From Polynucleobacter arcticus (GTDB lineage Bacteria > Pseudomonadota > Gammaproteobacteria > Burkholderiales > Burkholderiaceae), in NCBI RefSeq assembly GCF_013307205.1, contig NZ_CP028940.1:1099702-1163701 (forward strand): DNA of 64,000 nucleotides, in the 5' to 3' direction. Below the pieces are notes generated by a model. It did no database searches. It worked only from the letters and a program-made list of their open reading frames with translations, and was not told the DNA's origin. Position numbers and translations under genes: made by a program. The first letter of the stretch is position 1. Every line of letters starts with the position of its first letter. This document shows, in pieces, positions 1-9,575 of this stretch.

Positions 1-2408
1 TTACCTTCTTGCCACGCGGTAGCCATAGATAAAGAATCCTTGCCAACCGGAATCGAAATCCCTAAAGCTGGGCATAAATCCATGCCGATAGCTTTAACCG
101 AGTCATAGAGCTTTGCATCCTCACCTGGAGCACCGCAGGCTGCCATCCAGTTGGCAGAGAGCTTGACATCTTCCAGGCGACGAATATCGGCAGCCAGCAA
201 ATTAGTAAGCGCTTCACCAACCGCCATTTTGGCTGCAGCAGGTGCATCGATAACAGCCAGTGGAGTCCGCTCGCCCATACTCATTGCTTCACCACGATAA
301 CCCTGGTAATCCATCAGCGTGACTGCGCAGTCAGCTACCGGAACCTGCCAAGGACCTACGAATGGATCACGAGCATTGAGACCGCCAACGGTACGATCAC
401 AAATGGTGATCAAAAAAGACTTACTAGCAACGGTGGGTTGCTGCAAAACCCAAGCGATACATTGAGCTAACTCGGCATCAGTAACATTGAGTTCATCAAA
501 ATTTTGAGTAACGCGTTCGACATCACGATGCATCCGTGGTGGTTTGCCGAGCAACACTTCCATTGGCATATCAATTGGCAATGAAGCATCGCTATCAGCA
601 ATCTCTTTACTATCCGAAAGCTGGAGTTGGCGCTCTGTAGTCGCCTCGCCCACTACCGCAAACGGACAACGCTCACGTTCACAGAGGGACTGGAATAAAT
701 CTAAGTCATGAGCGTCGATAGCCAATACATAACGCTCTTGAGACTCGTTACACCAGATCTCTGCTGGACTCATACCACTTTCTTCCAGTGGTACTTTACG
801 AAGTTGAAATTGTGCACCCAGGCCGGCACCATCTGCAAGCTCTGGGAATGCATTAGATATGCCGCCGGCTCCAACATCATGAATCGAGACAATTGGGTTC
901 TTGTGACCCATAGCAATGCAAGAATTAATTACTTCTTGTGCACGGCGTTCCATTTCAGGGTTACCACGTTGTACAGAGTCAAAATCCAAGTCAGCTGTGT
1001 TGGTCCCTGTTGCAACCGAACTACCAGTGGCGCCGCCCATACCAATACGCATGCCGGGACCACCTAATTGAATAAATAAATGCCCGGCTTTAATCTGCCC
1101 CTTGGCGGTATGAATGGAATCAATACTACCGATACCGCCCGCAATCATGATGGGCTTGTGATACCCGCGACGAACGCCATCTAAGGTTTGCTCAAATACG
1201 CGGAAATAACCACCCAGAATTGGACGACCGAATTCATTATTAAAAGCGGCGCCACCCAAAGGACCGTCAATCATGATCTGTAGAGGCGTAGCAATACGCT
1301 CAGGCTTGCCATATTTCTCGGACTCCCAAGGCAGATCGGTGCCCGGGATATTGAGATTAGAAACCGTGAAGCCAGTAAGACCAGCCTTTGGTCGACCTCC
1401 AACTCCAGTAGCACCCTCATCGCGAATTTCGCCACCCGCTCCAGTAGATGCCCCAGGAAAGGGAGCAATTGCAGTCGGATGATTGTGTGTCTCTACCTTC
1501 ATTAAGGTATGTACTAAACGCGTATCTTTTTCATAGAGGTGATTTGGACCTTTTGGAGCCCAAGTCTCTGACTCACAACCTACCATGACAGCAGAGTTAT
1601 CAGAATAGGCAACGATGGTGCCTTCAGGTTGAAGCTGATGGGTATTGCGAATCATTGCAAACAAGGATTTTTCTTGATCATCACCATCAATTGACCAAGT
1701 AGAGTTAAAAATCTTATGACGGCAATGCTCGCTGTTGGCTTGAGCAAACATAATCAGCTCGACGTCGCTCGGGTTGCGCTCTAAACGGAGGAAATTTTCA
1801 ACGAGATACAGCACCTCATCTTCTGAAAGCGCCAATCCTAATTCTTGATTGGCTTTATCTAAGGCTGCCCTGCCTTCAGTAAGAACCGGAATACGTACAA
1901 ATGGTCGATCGGGAAGTGACTGATATAGATCACTTGCATGCGAAGAATCAGTAATGACTGCTTCAGTCATCCGATCATGCAGCTCTGCTAGTACTAGTTG
2001 CTCTTGTACTGGGCTGAGCAGTTTTTTGCTTTGCCATCCGTACTGAATGCCACGCTCAATCCGCAAAACATCGAGTCCGCATTGACGAGCAATATCAGTT
2101 GCTTTGCTGGACCATGGCGAAACAGTACCAAAGCGAGGGATCGCAATGGCGGACTGTCTCTCAGAAGATTTACTAAATAAGGAGCTCGCTACCTTCATTC
2201 GCGATTCGAAGGGCTGCCCATAAGTCAGCAGACTTTCGAGAACACCTTGATCTTTAGGGTTGAGTTCAGACTCTGTCCAAATGAAATGAAGGTATTGAGC
2301 CTCAATAGACTCAAGTTGAATTCCTTGGGCGGCGAGCGAAGCTAAAAGTCGCTGTTGGCGAAAGGCTGAAAGGGCATTTGCCCCGGGCAAGCAACAGAAT
2401 GATGGCAT
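1..2408 (-). CDS. purL: Phosphoribosylformylglycinamidine synthase, N-terminal part (cut by window edge)
   Basis: Fourth step of de novo purine synthesis: ATP- and glutamine-dependent amidation of FGAR to FGAM in the cytoplasm. About 802 codons are present, beginning [14 protein letters not shown] at an ATG at 2408; the rest, including the glutamine amidotransferase domain expected in this large single-chain form (about 1300 residues), lies beyond base 1. The AIRS-like ATPase signatures are clear, for example [18 protein letters not shown] (bases about 1450-1505) followed by [11 protein letters not shown], and [16 protein letters not shown] near 1030-1075. The length of the N-terminal region fits the proteobacterial large PurL rather than the small PurL/PurS/PurQ form. 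A 21-base gap separates it from the upstream ABC ATPase gene, so the two may be cotranscribed. Identity is secure; only the 3' end is missing. Confidence 0.95.
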   Translation of the reverse strand, partial: MPSFCCLPGANALSAFRQQRLLASLAAQGIQLESIEAQYLHFIWTESELNPKDQGVLESLLTYGQPFESRMKVASSLFSKSSERQSAIAIPRFGTVSPWSSKATDIARQCGLDVLRIERGIQYGWQSKKLLSPVQEQLVLAELHDRMTEAVITDSSHASDLYQSLPDRPFVRIPVLTEGRAALDKANQELGLALSEDEVLYLVENFLRLERNPSDVELIMFAQANSEHCRHKIFNSTWSIDGDDQEKSLFAMIRNTHQLQPEGTIVAYSDNSAVMVGCESETWAPKGPNHLYEKDTRLVHTLMKVETHNHPTAIAPFPGASTGAGGEIRDEGATGVGGRPKAGLTGFTVSNLNIPGTDLPWESEKYGKPERIATPLQIMIDGPLGGAAFNNEFGRPILGGYFRVFEQTLDGVRRGYHKPIMIAGGIGSIDSIHTAKGQIKAGHLFIQLGGPGMRIGMGGATGSSVATGTNTADLDFDSVQRGNPEMERRAQEVINSCIAMGHKNPIVSIHDVGAGGISNAFPELADGAGLGAQFQLRKVPLEESGMSPAEIWCNESQERYVLAIDAHDLDLFQSLCERERCPFAVVGEATTERQLQLSDSKEIADSDASLPIDMPMEVLLGKPPRMHRDVERVTQNFDELNVTDAELAQCIAWVLQQPTVASKSFLITICDRTVGGLNARDPFVGPWQVPVADCAVTLMDYQGYRGEAMSMGERTPLAVIDAPAAAKMAVGEALTNLLAADIRRLEDVKLSANWMAACGAPGEDAKLYDSVKAIGMDLCPALGISIPVGKDSLSMATAWQEG

Positions 2409-2429
2409 CCCTAGATTATAAGGTTTTGA

Positions 2430-3110
2430 TTAAGCCAAGCGCCCGCCTTGTAGACTTAATTGACGACCACACCGTGCAGCCAAGGCTGGATCATGGGTGA
2501 CCAAAACTAGTGTTGAGGAATTCTCTCGATTTAACTCAAAAAGAAGCTCAATCACCTTATTTCCACTGGCCTCATCAAGACTTCCAGTTGGCTCATCGGC
2601 AAAAAGGATGGCTGGTTTATTAATAAATGCCCGAGCCAGAGCCACACGTTGTTGCTCGCCACCAGAGAGAGTTCTAGGAAAATGATTTGCTCTTTCGGCT
2701 AGTCCAACCTTTTCAAGCCATTTCTCAGCTGATTGTTTTGCCTCCAATTGGCCATCTCCCGCAATTTCTAGAGGAAGCATCACATTTTCCAGCGCCGTTA
2801 AATGAGGCAATAATTGAAAGGATTGGAATACAAAACCAACGAACTGACCCCGCAAACGTGCCCTTCCATCCTCATCCAGGAGATTGAGGTTTTGCCCCAT
2901 TAAATCAATTTGTCCATGCGTTGGAAGATCTAAACCAGCCAATAAGCTTAACAAAGTGCTTTTGCCAGAGCCAGAGGCGCCGATGATCGCTACACTCTCT
3001 CCCCGCTCAATCTCGAAGCTAATGTCGTGCAAAATAGCAAGATCACCATCGGTCGTATTGACTAGCCTGCCTACTTGATTGGCAACTATAGATTTAGACT
3101 GCTTGTTCAT
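2430..3110 (-). CDS. ybbA: ABC transporter ATP-binding protein, YbbA/LolD type
   Basis: A 226-residue ABC ATPase of the LolD/MacB/FtsE-like class that energises export or extraction of hydrophobic substrates at the inner membrane. Walker A GASGSGKST (residues 44-52), Q-loop Gln about 96, signature LSGGE (148-152), Walker B ILFADE (about 168-173) and H-loop His about 206 are all intact, so it should hydrolyse ATP. It is divergent from tesA, exactly as ybbA is in E. coli, which is the main reason for the name. In E. coli the large permease gene ybbP follows ybbA; here purL follows instead, so the membrane partner must be encoded elsewhere or be different. LolD is the main alternative label, but no lolC or lolE is adjacent. 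Confidence 0.8.
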   Translation of the reverse strand: MNKQSKSIVANQVGRLVNTTDGDLAILHDISFEIERGESVAIIGASGSGKSTLLSLLAGLDLPTHGQIDLMGQNLNLLDEDGRARLRGQFVGFVFQSFQLLPHLTALENVMLPLEIAGDGQLEAKQSAEKWLEKVGLAERANHFPRTLSGGEQQRVALARAFINKPAILFADEPTGSLDEASGNKVIELLFELNRENSSTLVLVTHDPALAARCGRQLSLQGGRLA

Positions 3111-3135
3111 GTTGAAAATTTTCTAGAATTGAAAA

Positions 3136-3786
3136 ATGCAAATTCAGCCTTTATTAGCCAATAAATTCATTACAGCCCTATTTTGCCTCTTAATGAGTTT
3201 TTGCTCTTGGGCTCAAACAAATCCAGTGATCCTGGTTTTGGGGGATAGCCTCTCTGCTGAGTATGGCCTTCCCCGCGGCACAGGTTGGGTCACTCTATTG
3301 GAGAGGCAGCTTCAGAATGAAAAAAGCCCTTGGACCGTTTTTAATGCCAGCATCAGCGGAGAAACTAGTTCAGGCGGACTGACGCGATTACAGCAACTTC
3401 TAAACCAAAAGAAGCCAGGAATTGTCATGATCGAGCTGGGAGCAAATGATGCTTTGCGCGGACTCCCACCAGCCCAAACCGAAGCCAATCTGCGCAAGAT
3501 GATTCAAATGAGCAAAAAAATAGGTGCACGGGTATTGCTGTTTGGAATTCAAATCCCCTCAAATTACGGTCAGAATTACACCACCCAATTTAAGGAGATT
3601 TATCCTAAATTGCAATCTGAAGAGCGTATTGAATTGCTGCCATTTTTTTTAGAAGGCGTTGCTACTAAAGCACAGTATTTTCAAGCAGATCGTTTACACC
3701 CCAATGAAGAGGCACAGCCCATCCTCTTTAAAAACGTATGGGGCTCAATGGCCCCATACAGTAATCTTCTAAAGAAATCGCCTTAG
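3136..3786 (+). CDS. tesA: Arylesterase / acyl-CoA thioesterase I-like SGNH hydrolase
   Basis: A 216-residue SGNH/GDSL hydrolase expected to be periplasmic: residues 1-27 form a signal peptide with a hydrophobic core and a cleavage site around SWA-Q. The four SGNH blocks are visible: GDSLS with nucleophile Ser38, Gly75 in ISGET, GAND with Asn104, and DRLHPN with Asp185 and His188. Family members (TesA/ApeA/PldC) cleave thioesters, aryl esters and lysophospholipids; the physiological substrate here cannot be read from sequence. The start lies only 25 bp from the start of the divergent ybbA gene, so the two promoters must overlap each other or the coding regions. The gene ends 14 bp from the convergent ppiD-like gene. 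Confidence 0.88.
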   Translation: MQIQPLLANKFITALFCLLMSFCSWAQTNPVILVLGDSLSAEYGLPRGTGWVTLLERQLQNEKSPWTVFNASISGETSSGGLTRLQQLLNQKKPGIVMIELGANDALRGLPPAQTEANLRKMIQMSKKIGARVLLFGIQIPSNYGQNYTTQFKEIYPKLQSEERIELLPFFLEGVATKAQYFQADRLHPNEEAQPILFKNVWGSMAPYSNLLKKSP

Positions 3787-3800
3787 TAATTACTTGGTAA

Positions 3801-5267
3801 TTAACTACCCGCACTACCGGAATTGGCTTGCTTAAGGGAGTTAATCACCTTTACGTTAGCACCATTACGCCAGTAGCTCATAAAGCCGGCAAATTCAGAT
3901 TGTGCTGCTAGTGACTGAATCTGTTGCGCTTGAGCCTTGTGAACTTTCGCATCTGCTGCAGGAGGCTGACGAACTTGATCGATACGATAAATCGTAGTAC
4001 CAACACCAGGGTTGGCAACAGAAACCAGGGCTGGTAATTTATCCGGGCTAATTGACATGATCTCATCCATGGATGAACCGACGAGATTGCCCGGCTTATT
4101 CCGAGAGATCCAATTGGCACTGCTAAATCCAGCGGAGTTCTTGGGATCCTTCTCTAGAGCGGCCAATTTTTCATCGGCTGTGGCAATTGCTAATTTCTCA
4201 GCAGCGCGCTGAGTAACTTGACGTTTTACCTCAGCAGCAACATCTGGATAAGGCAAGATTTGCGCCGGATGCAATGTTACAACACGTGCAGATACAAATA
4301 CACCTGGAGATAATTGCATGGCTTCAGTATTACGTTTATTCCTCAAAGCTTCATCACCATACAGAGACTGTACCAACTTGGGATTAGCCAAAGGGTGATC
4401 CTTAGTTACGCCGGTAGCGCCACCGCGTGTAACACCTTTCTGAGATTGGATGCTGAGCTTCAGTTTGTCCGCAGCCGGCTTCAAGCTGTCCGCTTGATCA
4501 TAAGTGATGTTGGCAAACTGATCCGCCTTCTCGTTAAAGACTTTGGAGTCTTCTTTTGGATCGGCTCTCAGAACAATATACTCAACATCAATATATTCAG
4601 GACGCTCAAAAAGCTTAGAATTAGCTTCATAAAAAGCCTGCAGCTCTTGCAGGCTGGGATTTACTTTAGCCAAGTAGTCTTTGGCATTAAATTGCAGAGT
4701 CTGAACCTGTCTCTCTGTTTCATACAGGGAGGAAATGATTTCAGACAGCTTGGGGCTGGACAGTTCGGTTCGAGCAACAGAGTTCACCAACTGTTGGATC
4801 TTCAGATCAAAGCTTTGACCAGCATAGAACTGCTCTTCATTCATGCCATTGCTTGCTAGCAATTGTTTAAAGCGTGCATCATCAAATGAGCCATCTTGGC
4901 GATACAAAGCACGAATTTGTGGAATCTTTTGCAAGCTATTGACGAGCTCCTGCTTACCTACTTGTAAGCGTAAATCGCTGACTGCAAATCCTAAGACACG
5001 CTGCTGGAGTAACTCATTCAGAATAGCTTGACGAAAAGGCAGGCTCTGAGCAATCTGCAAATTCCCACCAACACGCTCAGCCTGATGTTTAGCCGCCATG
5101 TCCACCTCTTGAGCGGTAATAGGCTTGCCATTCACCTTAACGATGTCGGTCTCTTTATCCATAAATTCGGTGTAACTGGAGACGCCAAACAAAGCAAAGG
5201 ACGGAACAATAAACAGCAACAGCACAAACTGAAGAATTTTTTGATGCTTACGTACGGAATCAAACAT
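3801..5267 (-). CDS. ppiD: PpiD-like periplasmic folding factor lacking the parvulin domain
   Basis: A 488-residue inner-membrane-anchored SurA/PpiD family protein. A short cytoplasmic N-terminus is followed by one transmembrane helix (residues about 11-31), then the SurA-like N-terminal chaperone domain (about 32-200, with VNGKPITAQEVDMA). PpiD proteins are usually around 620-650 residues and carry a parvulin PPIase domain after this region. Here the chain passes from DVEYIVLRAD (225-236) almost directly into NEKADQFANITYDQADSLKP (245-264), the segment that normally follows the parvulin domain. None of the usual parvulin motifs (GGDLG, FGYHII) is present. The reading frame is open throughout, so this looks like a clean domain loss rather than a frameshift. 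It probably acts as a chaperone at the Sec translocon exit without isomerase activity. Confidence 0.8.
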   Translation of the reverse strand: MFDSVRKHQKILQFVLLLFIVPSFALFGVSSYTEFMDKETDIVKVNGKPITAQEVDMAAKHQAERVGGNLQIAQSLPFRQAILNELLQQRVLGFAVSDLRLQVGKQELVNSLQKIPQIRALYRQDGSFDDARFKQLLASNGMNEEQFYAGQSFDLKIQQLVNSVARTELSSPKLSEIISSLYETERQVQTLQFNAKDYLAKVNPSLQELQAFYEANSKLFERPEYIDVEYIVLRADPKEDSKVFNEKADQFANITYDQADSLKPAADKLKLSIQSQKGVTRGGATGVTKDHPLANPKLVQSLYGDEALRNKRNTEAMQLSPGVFVSARVVTLHPAQILPYPDVAAEVKRQVTQRAAEKLAIATADEKLAALEKDPKNSAGFSSANWISRNKPGNLVGSSMDEIMSISPDKLPALVSVANPGVGTTIYRIDQVRQPPAADAKVHKAQAQQIQSLAAQSEFAGFMSYWRNGANVKVINSLKQANSGSAGS

Positions 5268-5371
5268 GAATTAATCGCTCGAAAATAAAGTCAATGATGC
5301 GAGTGTACAAGGCGCGAGGTCTAGAGGAGCTAGAAAGCCTAATGAAGGAGGAAAACTGCGTTTTGGGAAAC

Positions 5372-5448
5372 TGGTGGGCGCTGACGGGATCGAACCGCCG
5401 ACATTCTGCGTGTAAGGCAGACGCTCTACCATCTGAGCTAAGCGCCCC
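5372..5448 (-). tRNA. tRNA-Val (anticodon UAC)
   Basis: On the minus strand the cloverleaf reads GGGGCGC acceptor, D arm AGCTCAGATGGTAGAGC, anticodon stem TCTGC/GCAGA with loop CTTACAC (anticodon TAC) and T loop TTCGATC, closing with GCGCCCA and an encoded CCA (5372-5374). A good -10 candidate TACAAT lies upstream near 5470. It sits between lon (upstream) and the ppiD-like gene. Confidence 0.97.
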
Positions 5449-5563
5449 AAATTAATACAGACGAGATTGTAACCTAGTGTCGGAATAACGGAGGGATTCT
5501 TTATCAAGATGGAGATTAATTTACGGTCCAAATTGACTCAAAATCTCTCAGCATCCCTAAACA

Positions 5564-7996
5564 TTAATGTTTCAAGGCCTCTCCAGAAGAAATTTTCTCA
5601 CTGGCTTTGCTAGCTTCAGCAGCCTTTTTAGCAAGCTCTTCTGGGGTGGGGTCTAGCAAAGCTACAGGCTTACGCTCTAAAGCAAGCTCCAGTACTTTAT
5701 CAATCCAGCGAACTGGCACGATTTCGATTGCATTCTTGACGTTATCAGGAATATCAATCAAATCTTTGACGTTTTCCTCTGGAATTAAAGCCAGCTTTAT
5801 GCCGCCCCGATGTGCTGCCAACAACTTCTCTTTCAGTCCACCAATCGGTAAAACTTCACCGCGTAAGGTGATCTCACCCGTCATGGCGACATCTGAGCGA
5901 ATTGGAATGCCTGTAAATACAGACACCAAAGCAGTGGTAATCGCAATACCAGCCGATGGACCATCTTTTGGTGTTGCACCATCCGGGAAGTGAATGTGAA
6001 TATCTTTCTTCTCGAAGGCTTCATCAAGAATGCCAAGTGATCTTGCTCTGGAACGAACCACTGTTTTTGCCGCCTCGACAGACTCTTTCATGACATCGCC
6101 AATCGAACCCGTACGAGTAATTACACCCTTACCAGGCATAACAGCTGCTTCAATCGTGAGAAGATCACCACCCACCTCTGTCCACGCCAAACCAGTTACC
6201 TGACCCACTTGATTCTCTTTTGCGGCGAGACCAAAGTCATACATCTTCACAGATAAGAATTTCTCTAGGTTGCCAGCATTCACAGTAACTGGAGCAGCTT
6301 CCTTTTTGAGCAGAAGTAACTTGACGACCTTACGGCAAATCTTGCTGATTTCTCGCTCTAAAGAACGAACGCCAGCCTCACGCGTGTAGTAACGAATCAT
6401 GCTGCGCACAGCACTTTCCTCAATCTTCAGCTCATCCTTTTTGAGGCCATTATTTTTAATCTGCTTAGGGATTAAATAATTGGTAGCAATGCTAGTCTTT
6501 TCATCTTCTGTGTAGCCAGCCAAGCGAATAATCTCTAGACGGTCCAACAGTGGGCCAGGAATATTCAAAGAATTGGAGGTGGCAACAAACATCACATCCG
6601 ACAGATCAAAGTCGACTTCAACATAGTGATCTTGGAATGTATGGTTTTGCTCAGGATCTAACACCTCCAGCAACGCACTCGCAGGATCGCCACGGAAATC
6701 CATACCCATCTTGTCAACCTCATCCAAGAGGAATAAAGGATTGCGGACACCAACCTTAGTTAAGCTGGAAAGGATCTTTCCAGGCATCGAGCCAATATAG
6801 GTACGACGATGCCCACGAATTTCAGACTCGTCGCGTACACCGCCCAAAGCCATGCGAACAAACTTACGATTGGTTGCACGAGCAATAGATTGACCCAAGG
6901 AAGTTTTGCCAACACCTGGGGGACCAACCAAACAAAGAATTGGAGCCTTCACACGATCGACACGTTGCTGAACCGCGAGGTACTCTAAGATGCGCTCTTT
7001 TACCTTATCCAAACCGTAATGATCTTCATCCAATACTTTTTCAGCATTAGTCAAATCGTTATTGATCTTGGTTTTTTTCTTCCAAGGAAGATTGACCAAG
7101 GTATCAATGAAATTCCGAATCACGGTGGCTTCAGCAGACATAGGTGACATAAGCTTGAGTTTTTTCAGTTCAGACTCTGCCTTCTTTAAGGCTTCCTTAG
7201 GCATGCGAGCAGCCTTGATTCGTTTTTCTAGCTCCTCAAGATCAGCACCCTCCTCACCTTCGCCCAACTCTTTTTGAATCGCTTTAACCTGTTCATTCAA
7301 GTAATACTCACGCTGACTCTTTTCCATCTGACGCTTTACACGTCCACGAATGCGCTTTTCTACTTGCAATATATCAATCTCACTTTCGAGATCAGCTAGT
7401 AGACTTTCTAAGCGCTGAACAACATCAGTCATTTCTAGTAAGCGCTGCTTTTGCTCAAGCTTGACTGGCAAATGTGCGCAGATCGTATCTGCTAAACGAC
7501 TAGGATCATCAATACCGCCTAGTGAGGACAGAATTTCTTGAGGAACTTTTTTGTTGAGTTTGACGTACTGATCAAACTGCGCCATGATGGCGCGCCGCAA
7601 GGCTTCCGTTTCATGTGCGTCTAATGAGGACATTGCAGTTGGAGTAGCCTCACAACCGAAGTAGCCTTGACTATCTTCAACTTGACTTACCTCAGCACGT
7701 TGGATGCCCTCTACCAGGACCTTCACGGTGCCATCAGGAAGTTTGAGCATTTGCAGAATATTGGCAATACAACCAACCTCATAGAGGTCATCAATACCTG
7801 GTTCATCCTTAGCAGCCGTCTTTTGGGCTACTAAAAGGACGTTTTTGCCACTCTCCATGGCAGCTTCAAGAGCTTTAATCGATTTTGGTCGACCCACAAA
7901 CAAAGGGATCACCATATGTGGGAACACCACAACATCTCTTAATGGGAGAAGCGGTAGTTGAATGGGTTCAGAGGGTAGTAACAAGTGGCCAGGCAT
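5564..7996 (-). CDS. lon: ATP-dependent protease Lon
   Basis: An 810-residue cytoplasmic AAA+ serine protease that degrades misfolded and regulatory proteins. From the N-terminus: LON substrate-binding domain (PLLPLRDVVVFPHMVIPLFVG), coiled-coil region, AAA+ module with Walker A GPPGVGKT (358-365) and Walker B LFLLDEVDK (about 421-429), and the protease domain with the Ser-Lys dyad Ser681 (PKDGPSAG) and Lys724 (GGLKEK). The frame is open 23 codons further upstream, but the ATG at 7996 is preceded by a strong GGAGG at 9 bases and starts with the family-typical MPGHLLLPSEP, so it is taken as the start. It lies downstream of clpX in a tig-clpP-clpX-lon series, with a terminator-like hairpin between clpX and lon suggesting its own promoter. 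Confidence 0.97.
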   Translation of the reverse strand: MPGHLLLPSEPIQLPLLPLRDVVVFPHMVIPLFVGRPKSIKALEAAMESGKNVLLVAQKTAAKDEPGIDDLYEVGCIANILQMLKLPDGTVKVLVEGIQRAEVSQVEDSQGYFGCEATPTAMSSLDAHETEALRRAIMAQFDQYVKLNKKVPQEILSSLGGIDDPSRLADTICAHLPVKLEQKQRLLEMTDVVQRLESLLADLESEIDILQVEKRIRGRVKRQMEKSQREYYLNEQVKAIQKELGEGEEGADLEELEKRIKAARMPKEALKKAESELKKLKLMSPMSAEATVIRNFIDTLVNLPWKKKTKINNDLTNAEKVLDEDHYGLDKVKERILEYLAVQQRVDRVKAPILCLVGPPGVGKTSLGQSIARATNRKFVRMALGGVRDESEIRGHRRTYIGSMPGKILSSLTKVGVRNPLFLLDEVDKMGMDFRGDPASALLEVLDPEQNHTFQDHYVEVDFDLSDVMFVATSNSLNIPGPLLDRLEIIRLAGYTEDEKTSIATNYLIPKQIKNNGLKKDELKIEESAVRSMIRYYTREAGVRSLEREISKICRKVVKLLLLKKEAAPVTVNAGNLEKFLSVKMYDFGLAAKENQVGQVTGLAWTEVGGDLLTIEAAVMPGKGVITRTGSIGDVMKESVEAAKTVVRSRARSLGILDEAFEKKDIHIHFPDGATPKDGPSAGIAITTALVSVFTGIPIRSDVAMTGEITLRGEVLPIGGLKEKLLAAHRGGIKLALIPEENVKDLIDIPDNVKNAIEIVPVRWIDKVLELALERKPVALLDPTPEELAKKAAEASKASEKISSGEALKH

Positions 7997-8005
7997 GGGG
8001 CAATT

Positions 8006-8010
8006 CCTCC
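8006..8010 (-). promoter_or_regulatory. Ribosome binding site that fixes the lon start
   Basis: GGAGG on the minus strand, 9 bases before the ATG at 7996. The alternative in-frame start at 8065 would add 23 residues not expected in Lon and has no comparable site. Confidence 0.8.
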
Positions 8011-8088
8011 AAAATAGTCGTTCCGTAAAAGTCTCTAAAAATGCCGCACTACTACATACGGACACTGTTAATGACTAGGATACTACCT

Positions 8089-8116
8089 ATATGGATGCCA
8101 GCTCATGTAAAACAAG
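8089..8116 (-). promoter_or_regulatory. Candidate heat-shock (sigma-32) promoter for lon
   Basis: On the minus strand CTTGTTTT is followed after 12 bases by ATCCATAT. This resembles the E. coli sigma-32 pattern CTTGAAAA, spacer 11-16, CCCCATnT: the CTTG core and CCATnT core match, the rest is degenerate. It lies about 95-120 bases upstream of the lon ATG, and lon is a heat-shock gene in many proteobacteria. This is a pattern match only. Confidence 0.35.
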
Positions 8117-8161
8117 GGGTAAATATGCGAAAAAAGAGCAAAAAACTAAGAAAAACTACTG

Positions 8162-8187
8162 AAAAAACCTAAAAATTAGGCTTTTTT
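8162..8187 (-). terminator. Rho-independent terminator after clpX
   Basis: On the minus strand CCTAA, loop TTT, TTAGG is followed by six T; six A precede the stem. The clpX stop codon lies within the structure. The stem is short and AT-rich, so termination is probably partial. Confidence 0.55.
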
Positions 8188-9549
8188 ACTCAATTCAGGG
8201 GTTTGGTCACCTTGCTTGTAGACCAAAATCGGCTTACCGCCCTCGGCAATCGTGCTTTCGTCGATAACAACCTTTTGGACATTTTTCAGCGATGGCAAGT
8301 CATACATGACATCCATCAAGGAGCCCTCCAGAATCGAACGCAAACCTCGAGCACCAGTCTTGCGTGCAATTGCCTTTTTAGCAATGGCAGATAAAGCTAC
8401 AGGGCGAACTTCGAGCTCAGAGCCCTCCATTGTCAACAGGGCTTGGTATTGCTTTACTAAGGCATTCTTAGGTTCAGTCAAAATCTGAATCAGGGCCGGC
8501 TCATCGAGCTGCGCTAGAGTAGCCACCACCGGTAGACGACCAATTAACTCAGGAATGAGACCAAACTTAATTAAATCTTCAGGCTCAACCTCGACCAAGA
8601 GGTCACTTACGCCACGATCATCTTTACCTGGTACGGTTGCATTAAACCCGATTCCCGTCTTGGCAGTACGCTGCTGAATGACCTTCTCTAGACCATCAAA
8701 TGCACCGCCGCAGATAAAAAGAATATTGGTAGTGTCTACCTGCAAGAAATCTTGATTGGGATGCTTACGTCCACCTTGTGGCGGAACCGAAGCCATCGTA
8801 CCTTCAACCAGTTTTAACAAAGCTTGTTGGACACCCTCACCCGATACATCGCGGGTAATTGAAGGGTTATCTGACTTACGAGAAATCTTATCGATCTCAT
8901 CAATGTAGACGATACCGCGCTGTGCTTTTTCTACGTTGTAATCGCAGGCTTGCAACAGCTTTTGAATAATATTTTCAACATCTTCGCCAACGTAACCCGC
9001 TTCAGTTAGCGTTGTTGCGTCAGCCATAACAAAAGGCACATCGAGCATGCGCGCCAAAGTCTGCGCTAACAATGTTTTGCCAGAACCCGTTGGGCCGATG
9101 AGCAGGATATTACTCTTAGCGAGCTCGACCCCGTCTACCATTGCTTTAGCGGGAACTTTAGTTTCTTTTTTATCGACAGCTTTATCGCTAGCCTCAATAG
9201 CCTTGCCGTCTTTATCCAACTTCACCTGCTTTGGCTTGGGCAAATACTTCAAACGCTTGTAATGGTTGTAAACGGCTACAGCCAGAGTCTTCTTAGCATG
9301 ATCTTGTCCGATAACGTATTGATCTAAGTTTTCACGAATCTGATGAGGCGTTGGCAAAGAGTCATCGCCATCTACTTTAGGAAGCTTTGCTAGCTCTTCT
9401 TGAATGATGTCGGTACAAAGTTCGATGCACTCATCGCAAATAAAAACGGAAGGCCCAGCGATGAGCTTCTTAACCTCATGCTGACTCTTGCCACAAAAAG
9501 AGCAATAAAGAATCTTGTCTGTACTGCTGGGAGTGTTTGTATCGCTCAA
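8176..9549 (-). CDS. clpX: ATP-dependent Clp protease ATP-binding subunit ClpX
   Basis: A 457-residue AAA+ unfoldase that feeds substrates to ClpP. The N-terminal zinc-binding domain has Cys16, Cys19, Cys38 and Cys41; Walker A is GPTGSGKT (152-159), Walker B is VYIDEIDK, and the ClpP-docking IGF loop is present in KTGIGFNA. E. coli ClpX is 424 residues; most of the extra length is a Lys/Asp/Ala-rich insert at about residues 103-138, between the first conserved helices (YNHYKRLK) and the segment leading to Walker A (VELAKSN). The insert is in frame and low in complexity. clpP lies 26 bases upstream and tig before that, all on the same strand, consistent with a tig-clpP-clpX operon. Confidence 0.96.
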   Translation of the reverse strand: MSDTNTPSSTDKILYCSFCGKSQHEVKKLIAGPSVFICDECIELCTDIIQEELAKLPKVDGDDSLPTPHQIRENLDQYVIGQDHAKKTLAVAVYNHYKRLKYLPKPKQVKLDKDGKAIEASDKAVDKKETKVPAKAMVDGVELAKSNILLIGPTGSGKTLLAQTLARMLDVPFVMADATTLTEAGYVGEDVENIIQKLLQACDYNVEKAQRGIVYIDEIDKISRKSDNPSITRDVSGEGVQQALLKLVEGTMASVPPQGGRKHPNQDFLQVDTTNILFICGGAFDGLEKVIQQRTAKTGIGFNATVPGKDDRGVSDLLVEVEPEDLIKFGLIPELIGRLPVVATLAQLDEPALIQILTEPKNALVKQYQALLTMEGSELEVRPVALSAIAKKAIARKTGARGLRSILEGSLMDVMYDLPSLKNVQKVVIDESTIAEGGKPILVYKQGDQTPELSKKA

Positions 9550-9575
9550 GGTAGATTATAGAAATGGGTGCTGTA

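Noticed and set aside
708..1067. 119-residue plus-strand frame
   Set aside because: Antisense to purL, with Cys/Thr-rich random-looking sequence and no motif.
4314..4859. 181-residue plus-strand frame
   Set aside because: Entirely antisense to the ppiD-like gene; no recognisable domain and no ribosome binding site.
5271..5531. 86-residue minus-strand frame
   Set aside because: Runs through the tRNA-Val gene and has no homology that I recognise.
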